Shown here: positions 33,726 to 43,658 of the stretch, piece after piece
Position numbering within the stretch: the first letter of the stretch is position 1
How the letters are laid out: each line of letters begins with the position of its first letter
NCBI GenBank assembly: GCA_903881315.1
Contig: CAIRSR010000099.1
Span: 1 to 51,755, forward strand
Reading direction: 5' to 3'
Origin: an uncultured Thiotrichales bacterium
GTDB lineage: Bacteria > Pseudomonadota > Gammaproteobacteria > CAIRSR01
Length of the DNA: 51,755 nt
Notes under the pieces: generated by a model
What the model saw: the letters and a program-made list of their open reading frames with translations, nothing else
The model's database searches: none
What the model was told of the DNA's origin: nothing
Made by a program: the position numbers and the translations under genes

Positions 33726-34949
33726 ATGAGTGAGGCTACCCTCTACCTGCGCCTTGCAGACGACGCCACCCACGAGGCCGTCTGGCAGGGGAGCGATGGC
33801 GCAAGCGGCAGGGGGGCGCTTGCGGAGGTCGCCCCACTCACGCTGGGGCGGCGGGTGGTGGTATTCGTCGCTGGGGCGGATGTGCTGTTACTGGATGCGC
33901 TTGTGCCCACCCGCAAGCGCGAGCGCCTGTACAAGGCAGTGCCCTTCGCCCTCGAAGAACGCCTGGTCGCTGATGTCGAGACCTTGCACTTTGCCTTCGG
34001 GCGCTCGGCCCCCAACCCACTCAATACCGCAGAGAGTAGCGTTGCCGTTGCTGTCGTGGCGCGCACCCGTATGGATGCTTGGCTTGCGGCATTGGCGGCG
34101 GCCGGGATTGTGCCAAACTCCCTCATCCCCGATGTATTGGCGCTGCCGCTCGCGCCACAACATTGGACGCTCTTGCAAGAACCCACCACAGCACTGCTCC
34201 GCACCGGGCTCCAGAGTGGGCTTGCCCTGGCACCGGAGTGGCTGCCCCTCGCACTCGGCGAGGCCGCGCTGACACCCGATGGGATCTGTGTCGTGCGTGA
34301 TGTTTCCGCGCCGTTTCACGACCCCCTGCCCACCCTCGCCCTGCCAACGCTCGATCTACCCTGTCCAAACGGGGTGTTGGCGCTGCTCATTGAGGGTTAT
34401 CGGCCACTGGAGGCCATCAACCTTCTCCAAGGGGCCTATCAGCGCAGCGAACCGCTTACCCAGTTGTGGCAACCGTGGCGGATTGCTTCGATACTGCTGG
34501 TCGCCCTTATTGTGCTGCAATTCGTTATCTTGGTTTTGGATGAGCGGCAACTGGCGGCAGAGGACGTAGCCCTACAGAAACGCATGAAGGACATCTATAC
34601 GCAGACCTTCCCTGATGCGCGCCGCTTGGTCAATCCGCGTGTCCAGATGGAGCAGCGCCTCAACGCTTTACGTGCCGAGCCCGAAGGTGAATCCGGCAAT
34701 CTGCTGGAGGTGCTCGCACGACTCGCGCCGGTATTGGGCGCGACCCAGGGGGCAGAGCTACACTCCTTGCGCTACAAGGAGGAGGGCATGGAATTGGATC
34801 TCTCGATTACCAATCTGCAGCTATTAGATCAACTAAAACGGCAGCTCGTGGATGCCGGGCTTGATGCCGAGGTGCGCACCGCCCGTGCCGCAGGGGAGAG
34901 CGTTGACGCCATCCTCCAGATCCGTGGCACCAACAAAAAAGCCCAGTGA
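33726..34949 (+). CDS. gspL: Type II secretion system protein GspL
   Basis: 407 residues. A cytoplasmic actin-like part (about 1-245) contains KRERLYKAVPFALEERLVADVETLHFAFG, the classic GspL signature. One membrane helix lies at about 253-272 (IASILLVALIVLQFVILVL). The periplasmic ferredoxin-like part ends with IRGTNKKAQ. GspL recruits the GspE ATPase to the inner membrane and binds GspM. It is the first of three closely packed genes gspL-gspM-gspN (4 and 2 base gaps). The ribosome site is weak. Confidence 0.93.
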   Translation: MSEATLYLRLADDATHEAVWQGSDGASGRGALAEVAPLTLGRRVVVFVAGADVLLLDALVPTRKRERLYKAVPFALEERLVADVETLHFAFGRSAPNPLNTAESSVAVAVVARTRMDAWLAALAAAGIVPNSLIPDVLALPLAPQHWTLLQEPTTALLRTGLQSGLALAPEWLPLALGEAALTPDGICVVRDVSAPFHDPLPTLALPTLDLPCPNGVLALLIEGYRPLEAINLLQGAYQRSEPLTQLWQPWRIASILLVALIVLQFVILVLDERQLAAEDVALQKRMKDIYTQTFPDARRLVNPRVQMEQRLNALRAEPEGESGNLLEVLARLAPVLGATQGAELHSLRYKEEGMELDLSITNLQLLDQLKRQLVDAGLDAEVRTARAAGESVDAILQIRGTNKKAQ

Positions 34950-34953
34950 CGAC

Positions 34954-35439
34954 ATGAAAACTTGGTGGGATAACCTCTCCTCACGCGAACGCGCCCTGCT
35001 GCTCCTCGTCAGCGGCGTTGTACTCATTGCTGTCTTTTATCTCATCCTCTGGGAGCCCCTGGTAAAACACGTAGTCGCGCTACGCCAGACGGTTGCCGAG
35101 GAACGCACCGCCGCCGCTTGGATGGAGCAGGTGGCGCTTGAGGTTCGCGCCCTGCGTGGGGTCGCGACCACCGAGAAGCGCAGTGGCGAATCCCTGCTCT
35201 CGTTGGTAGACCGCAGCGCCCGCGCCGCCGGTATGGGCTCACACATCAACCGCGTCGAACCAGAAGGACGCGATAAGGTGCGGGTCTGGCTGAACGAGGT
35301 TGCCTTTGATGTGCTCATCCCGTGGCTTGCCGAACTCCGCAAGTCGCAGGCAATCTCGCCCGAAAGCCTGGTCGCCGATCGTCAAAGTGCCTCGGGAGTG
35401 GTCAACGTCCGTTTGGTCTTGGTGGGGAGTGGGGGATAA
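34954..35439 (+). CDS. gspM: Type II secretion system protein GspM
   Basis: 161 residues from ATG 34954, four bases after the gspL stop. It has the typical short cytoplasmic start MKTWWDNLSSRERALLL, one membrane helix (about 12-34) with LILWEPL at its end, and a small periplasmic domain containing the conserved SLLSLVDRSARAAGM. GspM partners GspL in the inner-membrane platform. The frame is open further upstream but those residues do not fit the family. Confidence 0.92.
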   Translation: MKTWWDNLSSRERALLLLVSGVVLIAVFYLILWEPLVKHVVALRQTVAEERTAAAWMEQVALEVRALRGVATTEKRSGESLLSLVDRSARAAGMGSHINRVEPEGRDKVRVWLNEVAFDVLIPWLAELRKSQAISPESLVADRQSASGVVNVRLVLVGSGG

Positions 35440-35441
35440 TC

Positions 35442-36188
35442 ATGATAAAAGCCAAGATCTTGCTGCTGGTTGGGATCATCGCCTATCTGGGGTTTTTGTT
35501 TTTGCAGCTCCCCATTGCGCGGGCGCTCCCGTGGCTGCCGCCGCAGATCCATGTCTACAGCGCGACCGGCACCATCACTGCGGGGAATGCTGAGCTGGTG
35601 CAATGGCGCGACTGGCGCTTTGAGAAGGTGAGCTGGCAGCTCCAGCCTGGGTCGCTCTTGACTGGGCGTCTCGCGTTCGCTGTCGCCTTTCACAATGCCG
35701 ATGAGAGTAGGGGACACGCCGAGGCCGGGGTGAGCCTGCAACAGGAGTTCTCTCTTACCAACCCCCACGCCCACCTGAAGATCAAGGCGTTGGCACCCGC
35801 TTGGCCGATGGCGACAAACCTAGATGGTTGGCTTACGGCGGATCTCGCCTACCTCACCTGGTCGCGCACGGCGCGCAGCCTCGCCGGTCGCGTGACCGTC
35901 GAGAATGTGGCGTTGGGGGGGAAGTCCGCGCTCCCAATCGGAGACTTTGTGGTTGACCTCGACACCAAGGATCAAACGATCATCGGCCAGATTGCTGATC
36001 GTAACGCCCTCCTTGCGGTTGCCGGGCAGGTCACGCTCGACCCCAAAGGCGCTTGGCAGCTAAACGCCACCCTCGCGCCACGCGCCAAGACGCCACCGCA
36101 GATCAGTCGGATGCTGGCCTTCCTCCCGCCACCCGATGCGAGTGGTCAGTACTCCCTGTCGCTTGGGGGGCGGCTTGGGGAGCGGTGA
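35442..36188 (+). CDS. gspN: Type II secretion system protein GspN
   Basis: 248 residues from ATG 35442, two bases after gspM. One N-terminal membrane helix (about 5-24, KILLLVGIIAYLGFLFLQLP) precedes a periplasmic beta-rich domain with VYSATGTITAGNAELVQWRD and a DPKGAWQLNATLAPR strand. GspN occurs in only part of the T2SS family and has an accessory role. Its length matches the family. Convergent with the SPOR gene. Confidence 0.87.
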   Translation: MIKAKILLLVGIIAYLGFLFLQLPIARALPWLPPQIHVYSATGTITAGNAELVQWRDWRFEKVSWQLQPGSLLTGRLAFAVAFHNADESRGHAEAGVSLQQEFSLTNPHAHLKIKALAPAWPMATNLDGWLTADLAYLTWSRTARSLAGRVTVENVALGGKSALPIGDFVVDLDTKDQTIIGQIADRNALLAVAGQVTLDPKGAWQLNATLAPRAKTPPQISRMLAFLPPPDASGQYSLSLGGRLGER

Positions 36189-36291
36189 GGTTAGGCAAGC
36201 ACCAGGGCCAACGGGATGCCTGTGCAGTTACGCGATTTCAGAGATCCTGCCGACAAGGTGTGAGACCCACAGACCCGGCGTACCCACCCCC

Positions 36292-37197
36292 TCAGCCGTG
36301 GTGCTCCTTGCTCAGGATAGACAGGATGCCTTCTTGCTGTAGGTGCTTCTGAACCTCGGTTGCCTGCTTAAACTCCGGGAAGGGGCCGAGCTTGACCTTG
36401 TGCAATACCTCTGTACTACCCGTCGCCGTGACTGTTTGGATAGTAGAGGTAATACCGAGAAGGGCAAGACGTGCGCGTAATCTGTCGGCCTCTTTTGGTG
36501 AGTGGAACGCGCCCACTTGTAGCATATAGGCAGCAGAAGCCGTTGGTTGCGCCTTTGCAGAAGCCGTTGGTTGTGCCTTTACAGCAACAGTGGCAGGAAG
36601 CACAGCACCCACTGGGGGGATACCATTCACCACGCCAACCGCAGCAGCAGAAGGTGGTGTCTTCGTCACGCCAACCGGAAGGGGCGGCGTCGCGACACCC
36701 GCCCCGGAAGCGGGGGCATTCGCCACGCCAGAAGCAACACCAGGTGGCGTCTTCGGCGCGTTCAGCGCCGCCTCTCTGCCGGCCTGTGCCCGTTGGGTGA
36801 TCTCTTCGGGCTTCGGTGGGCCTTTGTGGGTGGGGTCGTGCGTCTCCGCTACGGGCTCGCTGACCTTCATGTCCGGCAACAGCTTATAGAAATCAAAAGA
36901 GGGTGCTTCTGGTGTCTGGGGCGAGGCAGGCGCGCTACCCCCTGGTGCCGTCTGCGCCGTGGTGGGCGTGGGGGATGGCTTACTGGTCTTGGTGCCACCC
37001 TTCGCCGCCACACTACCCGCAGGCGCATGGTGATGCGAACTCCACACGTAGTACCCGAGAACCCCAACCAGGCCGATGAGCATACCAAGCGCCACCCACA
37101 CACTGCCCGCCAGGCGTTCTGGCTTGGGCTTTTGGGGGAATACCGTGGCGGGCTTGTAGTCAGGGGGCGGTATACGCTTACTTGATTTTTTTGACAT
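36292..37197 (-). CDS. SPOR-domain cell-division protein (FtsN-like)
   Basis: 301 residues from ATG 37197; GTG 37203, overlapping the argS stop as GTGA, is an equal alternative. A basic N-terminus is followed by one membrane helix (about 31-52), then a long Pro/Ala/Thr-rich periplasmic linker. A C-terminal SPOR domain (about 225-298) has YMLQVGAFHSPKEADRLRARL and HKVKLGPFPEFKQA. SPOR domains bind denuded glycan at the septum. The order argS then an FtsN-like gene is known from pseudomonads and supports the call, although hslV/hslU do not follow. Confidence 0.85.
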   Translation of the reverse strand: MSKKSSKRIPPPDYKPATVFPQKPKPERLAGSVWVALGMLIGLVGVLGYYVWSSHHHAPAGSVAAKGGTKTSKPSPTPTTAQTAPGGSAPASPQTPEAPSFDFYKLLPDMKVSEPVAETHDPTHKGPPKPEEITQRAQAGREAALNAPKTPPGVASGVANAPASGAGVATPPLPVGVTKTPPSAAAVGVVNGIPPVGAVLPATVAVKAQPTASAKAQPTASAAYMLQVGAFHSPKEADRLRARLALLGITSTIQTVTATGSTEVLHKVKLGPFPEFKQATEVQKHLQQEGILSILSKEHHG

Positions 37198-37199
37198 AA

Positions 37200-38993
37200 T
37201 CACATCTTATCAGGGGCAGAAACCCCGAGTAGGGAGAGCCCATTACCCAACGCCTGGCGCACCGCTGCAATGAGGGCAAGACGCGCATCGCGCAACGGGG
37301 CATCGTCTACCAGGAAGGTATGCGCGTTGTAGAGGGTATGAAAATCGTTGGCCAATTCCCGCAGATAAGTGGCCAATAGCTGCGGGGCATACGACAAGGC
37401 GGCGGCTTCTATGGTTGCGGGGTAGCGGGCTAGGGTTGCGAGTAGCACCTGTTCGTGATCCTCAGTCAGGCGATCAAGGTGATTGAGCGCATTTTCGCGA
37501 TCCCAGGTCAAGCCCTTTTCGGCCATTGTCCGGAAGACACTACACACCCGAGCGTGTGCATACTGACAATAATACACCGGATTGTCATTGGATTGTGACT
37601 TAGCCAGATCCAGATCAAAATCCATGTGCTGCTCAGAGGAACGCATAACATAAAAGAAGCGCGCAGCATCTTTACCCACCTCTTTCCGCAATTCACGCAA
37701 GGTGACGAATTCGCCACTGCGGGTAGACATCTGCATCCGCGCCCCATTGCGGTAGAGGATCGCGAATTGCACCAGCATCACGCGGAGCCTGTTCGCATCC
37801 TCGCCAAGGGCGGTCAGCGCCGCCTTAATACGCGGCACATAGCCGTGGTGGTCAGCGCCCCAGATATCCACCACCCAATCAAAACCGCGCGCTAGCTTCT
37901 CGAGGTGATAGGCAATATCCGAGGCGAAATAGGTTGACTGACCATTCTCGCGCACCATCACGCGGTCTTTTTCATCACCGAAATCGCTGGAGCGAAACCA
38001 CCAAGCGCCATCCTTATGATACAGATACCCCGCAGCCTTAAGACGTTCGATGGCCTCAGTCACCTTACCGCGCTCGGTCAGCGAACGCTCCGAATACCAC
38101 TCGTCGTATTCGACCCCGAAATGGGCGAGGTCATCGCGAATATCCGCGATGATAGAGGTAAGCCCACCATCAAAGACCGTGCGATAGCGCATCTCTCCCA
38201 AGCACTGTTTGGCGCGTTCGATCAGGCCATCGATATGCGCCTCTTTGTCACCTGCGGGGCCGATTCCGGCGGCCTGCTCCTCGGCGTTTGGCGCGTCCTC
38301 GGGGATGGCGGCAAAGACCTCATCTGCCGCAATCCGCAGGCCGTCGCCGTGGATGCGGTGCAATGTCGCGGCGATGTCCCAGACATAATTGCCTTGGTAG
38401 CCGTTGGCGGGAAAACGGAACGACTCGCCGCACAATTCAAGATAGCGTAACCAGATACTGGTCGCGAGAATATCCATCTGGCGGCCCGCATCATTGACGT
38501 AATACTCGCGGTGCACACGAAAACCAACCGCCGCAAGCAGAGCCGCCACGACTGAGCCATACGCAGCACCACGGCCATGCCCAACATGCAAAGGGCCGGT
38601 AGGATTCGCCGAAACAAACTCGACCTGCACCAAGCGGCCAGCGCCCAAATCCGAGCGCCCAAAGTTCTCAGCAAGGGTCAAGGCCTGGTTGATTATCGAC
38701 TGGTAGGCGTTCGCCGCGAGAAAGAAATTAAGAAAGCCCGCACCGGCAACCTCGGTGCGCACCACGCGAGCATCAATCGGGAGGCGCTCCTGCAAAGCGA
38801 CGGCAATCTCACGGGGCTTGCGTTTAGCCGCTTTGGCGAGAGCCAGCGCTACCGTACAGGCAAAATCGCCGTGGCTACGATCGCGGGTTCGTTCTACTAC
38901 CACGGCGGGAAGCGTAATGTCGGCAGCCAACCAACCATCGGTTTGAAGCTGAGTCAGTGCGGTTTTCAGCAAATCTTCTAGTGCGCGTTTCAA
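37200..38993 (-). CDS. argS: Arginyl-tRNA synthetase
   Basis: 597 residues from TTG 38993, chosen because the family begins [16 protein letters not shown] and CGGA lies about six bases upstream. A GTG at 39068 would add 25 residues without family resemblance. The N-terminal Add1 domain is followed by the class I HIGH motif in [26 protein letters not shown] and the KMSKS-equivalent loop [11 protein letters not shown] follow; ArgRS normally lacks the first Lys of that loop. The anticodon-binding helical domain forms the C-terminus. It charges tRNA-Arg with arginine. Read with the SPOR gene. Confidence 0.96.
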   Translation of the reverse strand: MKRALEDLLKTALTQLQTDGWLAADITLPAVVVERTRDRSHGDFACTVALALAKAAKRKPREIAVALQERLPIDARVVRTEVAGAGFLNFFLAANAYQSIINQALTLAENFGRSDLGAGRLVQVEFVSANPTGPLHVGHGRGAAYGSVVAALLAAVGFRVHREYYVNDAGRQMDILATSIWLRYLELCGESFRFPANGYQGNYVWDIAATLHRIHGDGLRIAADEVFAAIPEDAPNAEEQAAGIGPAGDKEAHIDGLIERAKQCLGEMRYRTVFDGGLTSIIADIRDDLAHFGVEYDEWYSERSLTERGKVTEAIERLKAAGYLYHKDGAWWFRSSDFGDEKDRVMVRENGQSTYFASDIAYHLEKLARGFDWVVDIWGADHHGYVPRIKAALTALGEDANRLRVMLVQFAILYRNGARMQMSTRSGEFVTLRELRKEVGKDAARFFYVMRSSEQHMDFDLDLAKSQSNDNPVYYCQYAHARVCSVFRTMAEKGLTWDRENALNHLDRLTEDHEQVLLATLARYPATIEAAALSYAPQLLATYLRELANDFHTLYNAHTFLVDDAPLRDARLALIAAVRQALGNGLSLLGVSAPDKM

Positions 38994-39121
38994 AGGGTAA
39001 TCCGGCAAGTAGTTGGGGAGGCGAGGGGAGCAAAACGTACGAGGCACAACGGGCAATGTCGTCGGCACACCCTAATGGTGCATAATAAACCTATCCATTA
39101 CCGCATGTCCCGCGCCTGGTC

Positions 39122-39204
39122 GTGGGGGTGCCCTTCGGGGGGAGAAAAACACGAACACCACCCGTCTACCAGAAAGGGCAGAGGGCGCTGCGCTCATCAC
39201 TGCG
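39122..39204 (+). other. Frameshifted 5' leader of gspK
   Basis: Read in the frame of 39122 this segment encodes GGRKTRTPPVYQKGQR, a basic prepilin leader. If one G is added to the GGG at 39183-39185 it joins RG-AALITAM and continues into the gspK frame. GTG 39122 or 39128 would be the start. In the gspK frame itself there is no ATG, GTG or TTG between the stop at 39073 and ATG 39205. Confidence 0.65.
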
Positions 39205-40095
39205 ATGTTGATCATGGCCTTGGTGAGTATCTTAGCCTGGGATTTAGCCGCCCGCCAGCAGCTTGATATCCGCCGTACCAGCAATCTTCTCATCTACGAT
39301 CAGGCACTGCTCTACGCCCGTGGGATGGAGGCGTGGGCAGAACAGATCCTGCTGCGCGATGCGGCGCACAACTCAGTTGTTTCGCTTAGTCAGGACTGGG
39401 CACAACACCTCCCGCCGTTACCCGTTGACGGGGGGACGTTGCAGGGCGAACTCGTCGATCAGCAGGGGCTCTACAATGTCAACAACCTGCTCAATGGCGT
39501 CGCGATCGACCCAGGCGAGATGAAGCGCTTCCAGCGGTTACTTGAGGTTATCGAACTACCGGTCGAACTCGCCGATGCGCTCGCCGATTGGCTCGACCCG
39601 GATCAAGACCGACGTTTTCCGGGCGGGGCCGAGGATCAGGAATATCTCGTTGCGGTTCCCCCGTATCGGGCAGCCAATGCCAAACTGCGAAGTGTCAGTG
39701 AATTGCGACTCATCAAAGGCTTTACCGCCGAGAACTTTCGGCGGATTGCGCCATTTGTAACCGCACTCCCCGAGCGCACCTCCATCAATGTCAACACCGC
39801 CCCTCTGCCGGTCTTGTTGGCGCTCGCACCTGGGCTCAAACTTCAGGACGCCGAGGCCCTGGTCGAAGGACGCGGCGCACAGGGGTATCGCGACGTGCAA
39901 AGTTTTGCAGAACAACCAACGGTCGTGGCGCACGCAGCGGAATTGGGCGCGGGGATGGGGATCTCCGTTGGCAGCAACTGGTTCCTGGCGCATGGGCGGG
40001 CCAACATCGCCCACCTGTCGTTGGAGTTTTATAGCCTGATATTTCGCGCCCAGAACCAGATTAGGGTGCTGATGCGCACCCAGGGCACGTTGTAG
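39205..40095 (+). CDS. gspK: Type II secretion minor pseudopilin GspK (leader frameshifted)
   Basis: 296 residues from the first ATG in frame, but the true protein should begin upstream, since codons before it read EGAALITA, the first residues of a mature pseudopilin. The hydrophobic helix (LIMALVSILAWDLAARQQLD) and GspK body follow: GELVDQQGLYNVNNL, LADALADWLDPDQDRRFPGGAEDQEY, FTAENFRRIAPFVTALPERTSINVNTAP. GspK caps the pseudopilus tip with GspI and GspJ. The leader lies in another frame (39122-39204); a single lost G or a sequence error explains it. If real, the protein could not be processed by GspO. It is separated from gspL-M-N by argS and the SPOR gene, unlike the usual K-L-M-N order. 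Confidence 0.85.
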   Translation: MLIMALVSILAWDLAARQQLDIRRTSNLLIYDQALLYARGMEAWAEQILLRDAAHNSVVSLSQDWAQHLPPLPVDGGTLQGELVDQQGLYNVNNLLNGVAIDPGEMKRFQRLLEVIELPVELADALADWLDPDQDRRFPGGAEDQEYLVAVPPYRAANAKLRSVSELRLIKGFTAENFRRIAPFVTALPERTSINVNTAPLPVLLALAPGLKLQDAEALVEGRGAQGYRDVQSFAEQPTVVAHAAELGAGMGISVGSNWFLAHGRANIAHLSLEFYSLIFRAQNQIRVLMRTQGTL

Positions 40096-40112
40096 CCACA
40101 GTCGCCACCGGT

Positions 40113-41498
40113 CTATGGTTGCGGCTGTACTAAGCCCATCAGTCGATCGCGCTGTTCTTCTAGCTCCGAGAGTGCACTACTTGCGGGGGTGGCCTTGATG
40201 GCGTCATTGATGTCATCGAGCGTGGTGGCGAGCATCCAAAGGATTGGCCCTTCCTGTTCAACCTGGTGGATACATTTTTTTACATCAGCGAGATCCCCCA
40301 CACGAAACGCAGCACCTAGTAGGGTTGACCGCGCCCAATCATCATCCTCACCGCGCTCAATCTTCCGATGGGCAGCGAGAACCGTGAGACGATCGAGGAA
40401 GTCTGCTTCTTCCTCGTCACCAGCACCGTTGCGCTCGCGCAGTAATCCCGGCAGATTACATACGCAATAATACTCATTCAGATTAAGATTCATGCCCCGT
40501 CGATAGTTTTCTATGGCATGATCGAGATGCCTCTGCTCAATGAGGCAGGGTTTCGTCTCTCCTTTCTTCTGGCGCTCTTCTCGCGCCTCTCGCCAGCGCT
40601 TTTTGTATCGCCCACCGAGGAGTCCCCGACGTTCGGCGGATTCTCCCCGCAGCGCTATCAATTCTTCAAGGCCAGCGATGGCCTGGGTGTGATCACCATT
40701 CTTTGATTGTGCAAGACACCTCTGCTCTCTGACATAATCATCGTTCTGGAAATAGACCGGAAGCCTTTCTATGAAGGCAAGCACGTCACCCCACGCGAGA
40801 GTGTCACGCACGAGGGTGAGTAACTCAAAGGATATTTCTCGCATTTCCAGGCTGCGTCCGGTGCTATAGTGCTTTAGCAGGTCTTGCACGCGCGTGTTTC
40901 GCACCTTTTTTTCCGTCTCTAACCGAACCGCCCTGATCTCTGCCTGAAAGTCGCTGATGCGCTCCATATGATCGCGAAAAACAGTGTTAGAGAATCCCAT
41001 CCCTTCGCTAATAAAGGTATAGTAAGGGGTAAGCGAGTGGATCAGTGTAGGAATGTGTTTAATCAAGTCATGACGAATGCTTTCGGCCTCTTTCGCCGGA
41101 ACCGTTCCGTCCTGGAGGGAGTAGCGATGGGTGCGCATCTGCGCCACGTCGAACAGTGGTTTTGACCAGTTTGCCGCGATCAGGATGCAATGATCTTTTC
41201 TTGCCGCGTGTCGAAGGCCAACCTCATAATACACATTGCCATTGGGCAGGGTGATGTCCGCGAGCACCAGGTCAGCAAACGCTAGGCGCTCGATCATGTC
41301 TTTTACAATGACAGAACCAGGATCCGCATCGGCGCGAACGGCAAGATAACCGCATTCCTCCAGAGCCGGACAAAAGACCCGATCCCAAAGGGCATCGAAA
41401 TCCACTTCCTTTGGCGCACCCGCTGCCGTATCCGATACCCTCCTCTTCCCGAAGGGCATAACCATGAAAGCAATGGGACGTAGCGGTTTTTTGCTCAT
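40113..41498 (-). CDS. TIR/deoxyribosyltransferase-like domain with TPR tail, probable conflict effector
   Basis: 461 residues from ATG 41498 (GGAGG five bases upstream; the longer frame overlaps the chemoreceptor end). The N-terminal Rossmannoid domain (about 5-150) has FMVMPFGKR, DFDALWDRVFCPALEECGY and LAFADLVLADITLPNGNVYYEVGLRHAAR, where the Glu in YEVGLRH is in the place of the catalytic Glu of nucleoside deoxyribosyltransferases and TIR NADases. The rest is helical, TPR-like, matching the DUF4071/TPR-S type known from predicted bacterial conflict systems. I infer a nucleotide- or NAD-processing effector. No partner toxin or sensor gene is adjacent; the NIT chemoreceptor upstream is on the same strand with a 55-base gap. 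Confidence 0.72.
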   Translation of the reverse strand: MSKKPLRPIAFMVMPFGKRRVSDTAAGAPKEVDFDALWDRVFCPALEECGYLAVRADADPGSVIVKDMIERLAFADLVLADITLPNGNVYYEVGLRHAARKDHCILIAANWSKPLFDVAQMRTHRYSLQDGTVPAKEAESIRHDLIKHIPTLIHSLTPYYTFISEGMGFSNTVFRDHMERISDFQAEIRAVRLETEKKVRNTRVQDLLKHYSTGRSLEMREISFELLTLVRDTLAWGDVLAFIERLPVYFQNDDYVREQRCLAQSKNGDHTQAIAGLEELIALRGESAERRGLLGGRYKKRWREAREERQKKGETKPCLIEQRHLDHAIENYRRGMNLNLNEYYCVCNLPGLLRERNGAGDEEEADFLDRLTVLAAHRKIERGEDDDWARSTLLGAAFRVGDLADVKKCIHQVEQEGPILWMLATTLDDINDAIKATPASSALSELEEQRDRLMGLVQPQP

Positions 41499-41553
41499 GT
41501 TGCCTCCACAAACCTGGAGAGACCAAACCACTCGGGGTTTATAGAAAAACCAT

Positions 41554-43425
41554 TTACGCCTGCAAGCGGAAGAAGGCAATACTCTCCCGCAGATTGGCCG
41601 CCTGCGACGATAGCGAATCCGCTGAGGCCGCCAATTGCTCCGCCGCTGCGGCATTGCCCTGGATCACGCTGTCCAATTGCTGCATGGCCAGATTCACCTG
41701 CTCAACACCATCGGCCTGTTCCTGCGAGGCATGGGAGATCTCGCTCACCAATTCGGCGGTCTGGCGAATATCCGGTGCCAATTGCCCAAGCAATGCACCC
41801 GCCTCTTTCGCCACCTGTTCGCTGGTCGCAGAGATGCCGGTGATTTCGGATGCGGCGTGCTGGCTGCGCTCGGCGAGTTTACGCACCTCGGCTGCGACCA
41901 CCGCAAAACCCTTGCCATATGTGCCAACCCGCGCTGCCTCAATGGCTGCGTTCAGTGCCAGCAGATTGGTTTGCCGCGCAATATCCCCGACAATGAGAAT
42001 CTTGCTCGCAATGTCGTTGAGGGCGGTCACCGCTTTGGCCACCGCCTCGCCACCAAGGGTGGCTTGGGTCGCGCCCTCACGCGCCATTTTTTCTGTTGTT
42101 CGGGCATTGTCTAGGTTTTGGGCAAAACTACTGCTCATCTCTTCTATCGCGGCGGCGGTCTCCTCAACCGAGGCGGCCTGTTCTGCCGCCCCAGAGGCAA
42201 GCACCTGTGAACTCTCACTCACCTGTTGACTGTCCGCCGCCATGGCCTCGGCGACGTGGCGCACATTCCCGATCACCTCATTGAGGCGCACTACCATTTG
42301 TCGCACCGCGCCGTGGATACCACTCGCCTGCACCCCGCTCGCAAGACGCAGATCCCCCGCCGCCACCTGTTCGGCGATACGCATCACCTCGGCAGGCTCA
42401 CCCCCCACCTGCACAAGGATCTGGCGGGCCAGCAGCAGCCCGAGTAAGACCGCAATAATGGTTGCCACAGCGGTTAAGCTTAGCACCGTCCAAAAGGTGT
42501 GGGTTGCGTTACGAGAAAGCCCATCTGTCCGTTCTTCTAGGTCATGGGCAAGCCTGTCCTCAACCTTTTTCAAAAGGTCGATGCGAGCCGTGCTCGCCGC
42601 AAACCAGGCCGCCGGTTCAACCCCAAAGTTGCCGACTGCCGCCTTGTCAAAGGCAAGATTGCGGAACTTGTCTACGTCCACGACCGACTGTCCGGCAACC
42701 GTCTGCTTCATGAAGGTTACCTGATCCCGTTCGGCCAACATGGAAAACACCGTAAAGTAGGCCTCCTGTTGCGCCATCAGCGCGGAAAAACGGCGGAACA
42801 GGCCCGGCGCAAAGCCGTTATTCGCGAAGGTATTTACCAGAACCGCCCGCTCAACTCCCGCCATCTCCTTACCCTGCAGAAAATTGACATAGGCAAAGAT
42901 CATGACCGTCACCGAGGCGTCGCTAGATAAACGCGGCATCATTTCTAGTGGGTATAACAGAGAACGAATCACGCCACTGTAAAAGGTAACGGTCTCCGCA
43001 CCGGTCACTTGTAAGGTATCGACCTTGCTACGAAACTCAGCGAGGGCCTGTAACCGAACCTTGGCTTCAGTGAGGCTTTCAGTAAAACCACTGCCGAATC
43101 TGTCTGCATCGAAGGTAGTAAGAAATCCTTGCAGCTCTTTGATCTTGGTATCAGCGAGGTCACGCTGGTCAGCCAGCTCTTTTTTGAAGGCAGTACCTTT
43201 AGCCCCGAGATATCCAGCCGATCGTCCCCGCTCTTTTTGGATCTCATGAACCAAGACACCTATGTTGACACCGAGACTCGCCAATTGGTTTAGGGAACTC
43301 ATGCGCACCGCGACATCCTGTTGATCCAATACCTGGCGCGCACCAAAGAAGATGAGGCCAGAGAGGGGAATGAGCAACATGATGAGAAACTTGCTGCGCA
43401 AAGACAGCGCGTTTAATAGAGACAT
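41554..43425 (-). CDS. Methyl-accepting chemotaxis protein with NIT sensor domain
   Basis: 623 residues from ATG 43425 (AGG six bases upstream; 46 earlier in-frame codons are not family-like). A membrane helix at about 13-33 is followed by a periplasmic NIT domain (about 50-300, [19 protein letters not shown]), a second helix (about 305-330), HAMP, and the signalling coiled coil. The hairpin tip is [37 protein letters not shown]; many receptors read GEAG/GEQG where this has VGTYG. NIT domains sense nitrate or nitrite in studied cases. No C-terminal CheR-docking pentapeptide is present. It may work with the CheB-CheR fusion at 21064-22770. Confidence 0.9.
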   Translation of the reverse strand: MSLLNALSLRSKFLIMLLIPLSGLIFFGARQVLDQQDVAVRMSSLNQLASLGVNIGVLVHEIQKERGRSAGYLGAKGTAFKKELADQRDLADTKIKELQGFLTTFDADRFGSGFTESLTEAKVRLQALAEFRSKVDTLQVTGAETVTFYSGVIRSLLYPLEMMPRLSSDASVTVMIFAYVNFLQGKEMAGVERAVLVNTFANNGFAPGLFRRFSALMAQQEAYFTVFSMLAERDQVTFMKQTVAGQSVVDVDKFRNLAFDKAAVGNFGVEPAAWFAASTARIDLLKKVEDRLAHDLEERTDGLSRNATHTFWTVLSLTAVATIIAVLLGLLLARQILVQVGGEPAEVMRIAEQVAAGDLRLASGVQASGIHGAVRQMVVRLNEVIGNVRHVAEAMAADSQQVSESSQVLASGAAEQAASVEETAAAIEEMSSSFAQNLDNARTTEKMAREGATQATLGGEAVAKAVTALNDIASKILIVGDIARQTNLLALNAAIEAARVGTYGKGFAVVAAEVRKLAERSQHAASEITGISATSEQVAKEAGALLGQLAPDIRQTAELVSEISHASQEQADGVEQVNLAMQQLDSVIQGNAAAAEQLAASADSLSSQAANLRESIAFFRLQA

Positions 43426-43658
43426 AGGCAACCTGTTTGTGGTGTAGTGACAGGGAGGAGGGAGGCACACATGACCTGCCTTACTTGGGCCAAGCCAAAC
43501 CATAGATGATGTGTGAGAACCACTCTGACCGCGAAGTATGACAGCACAGCGCTTACCTGTCATCCGTCGTACAATGTCTAGCGCTGCTTTGCATAGATAC
43601 CTTACTTAAGAGCCACGCGCCCGTCAAACTCCGTCCCCACTACTGTCTGGAGCGTGTT

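Noticed and set aside
38994-39068. N-terminal extension of argS from GTG 39068
   Set aside because: The 25 extra residues do not resemble ArgRS, and the TTG start has a better-placed ribosome site.
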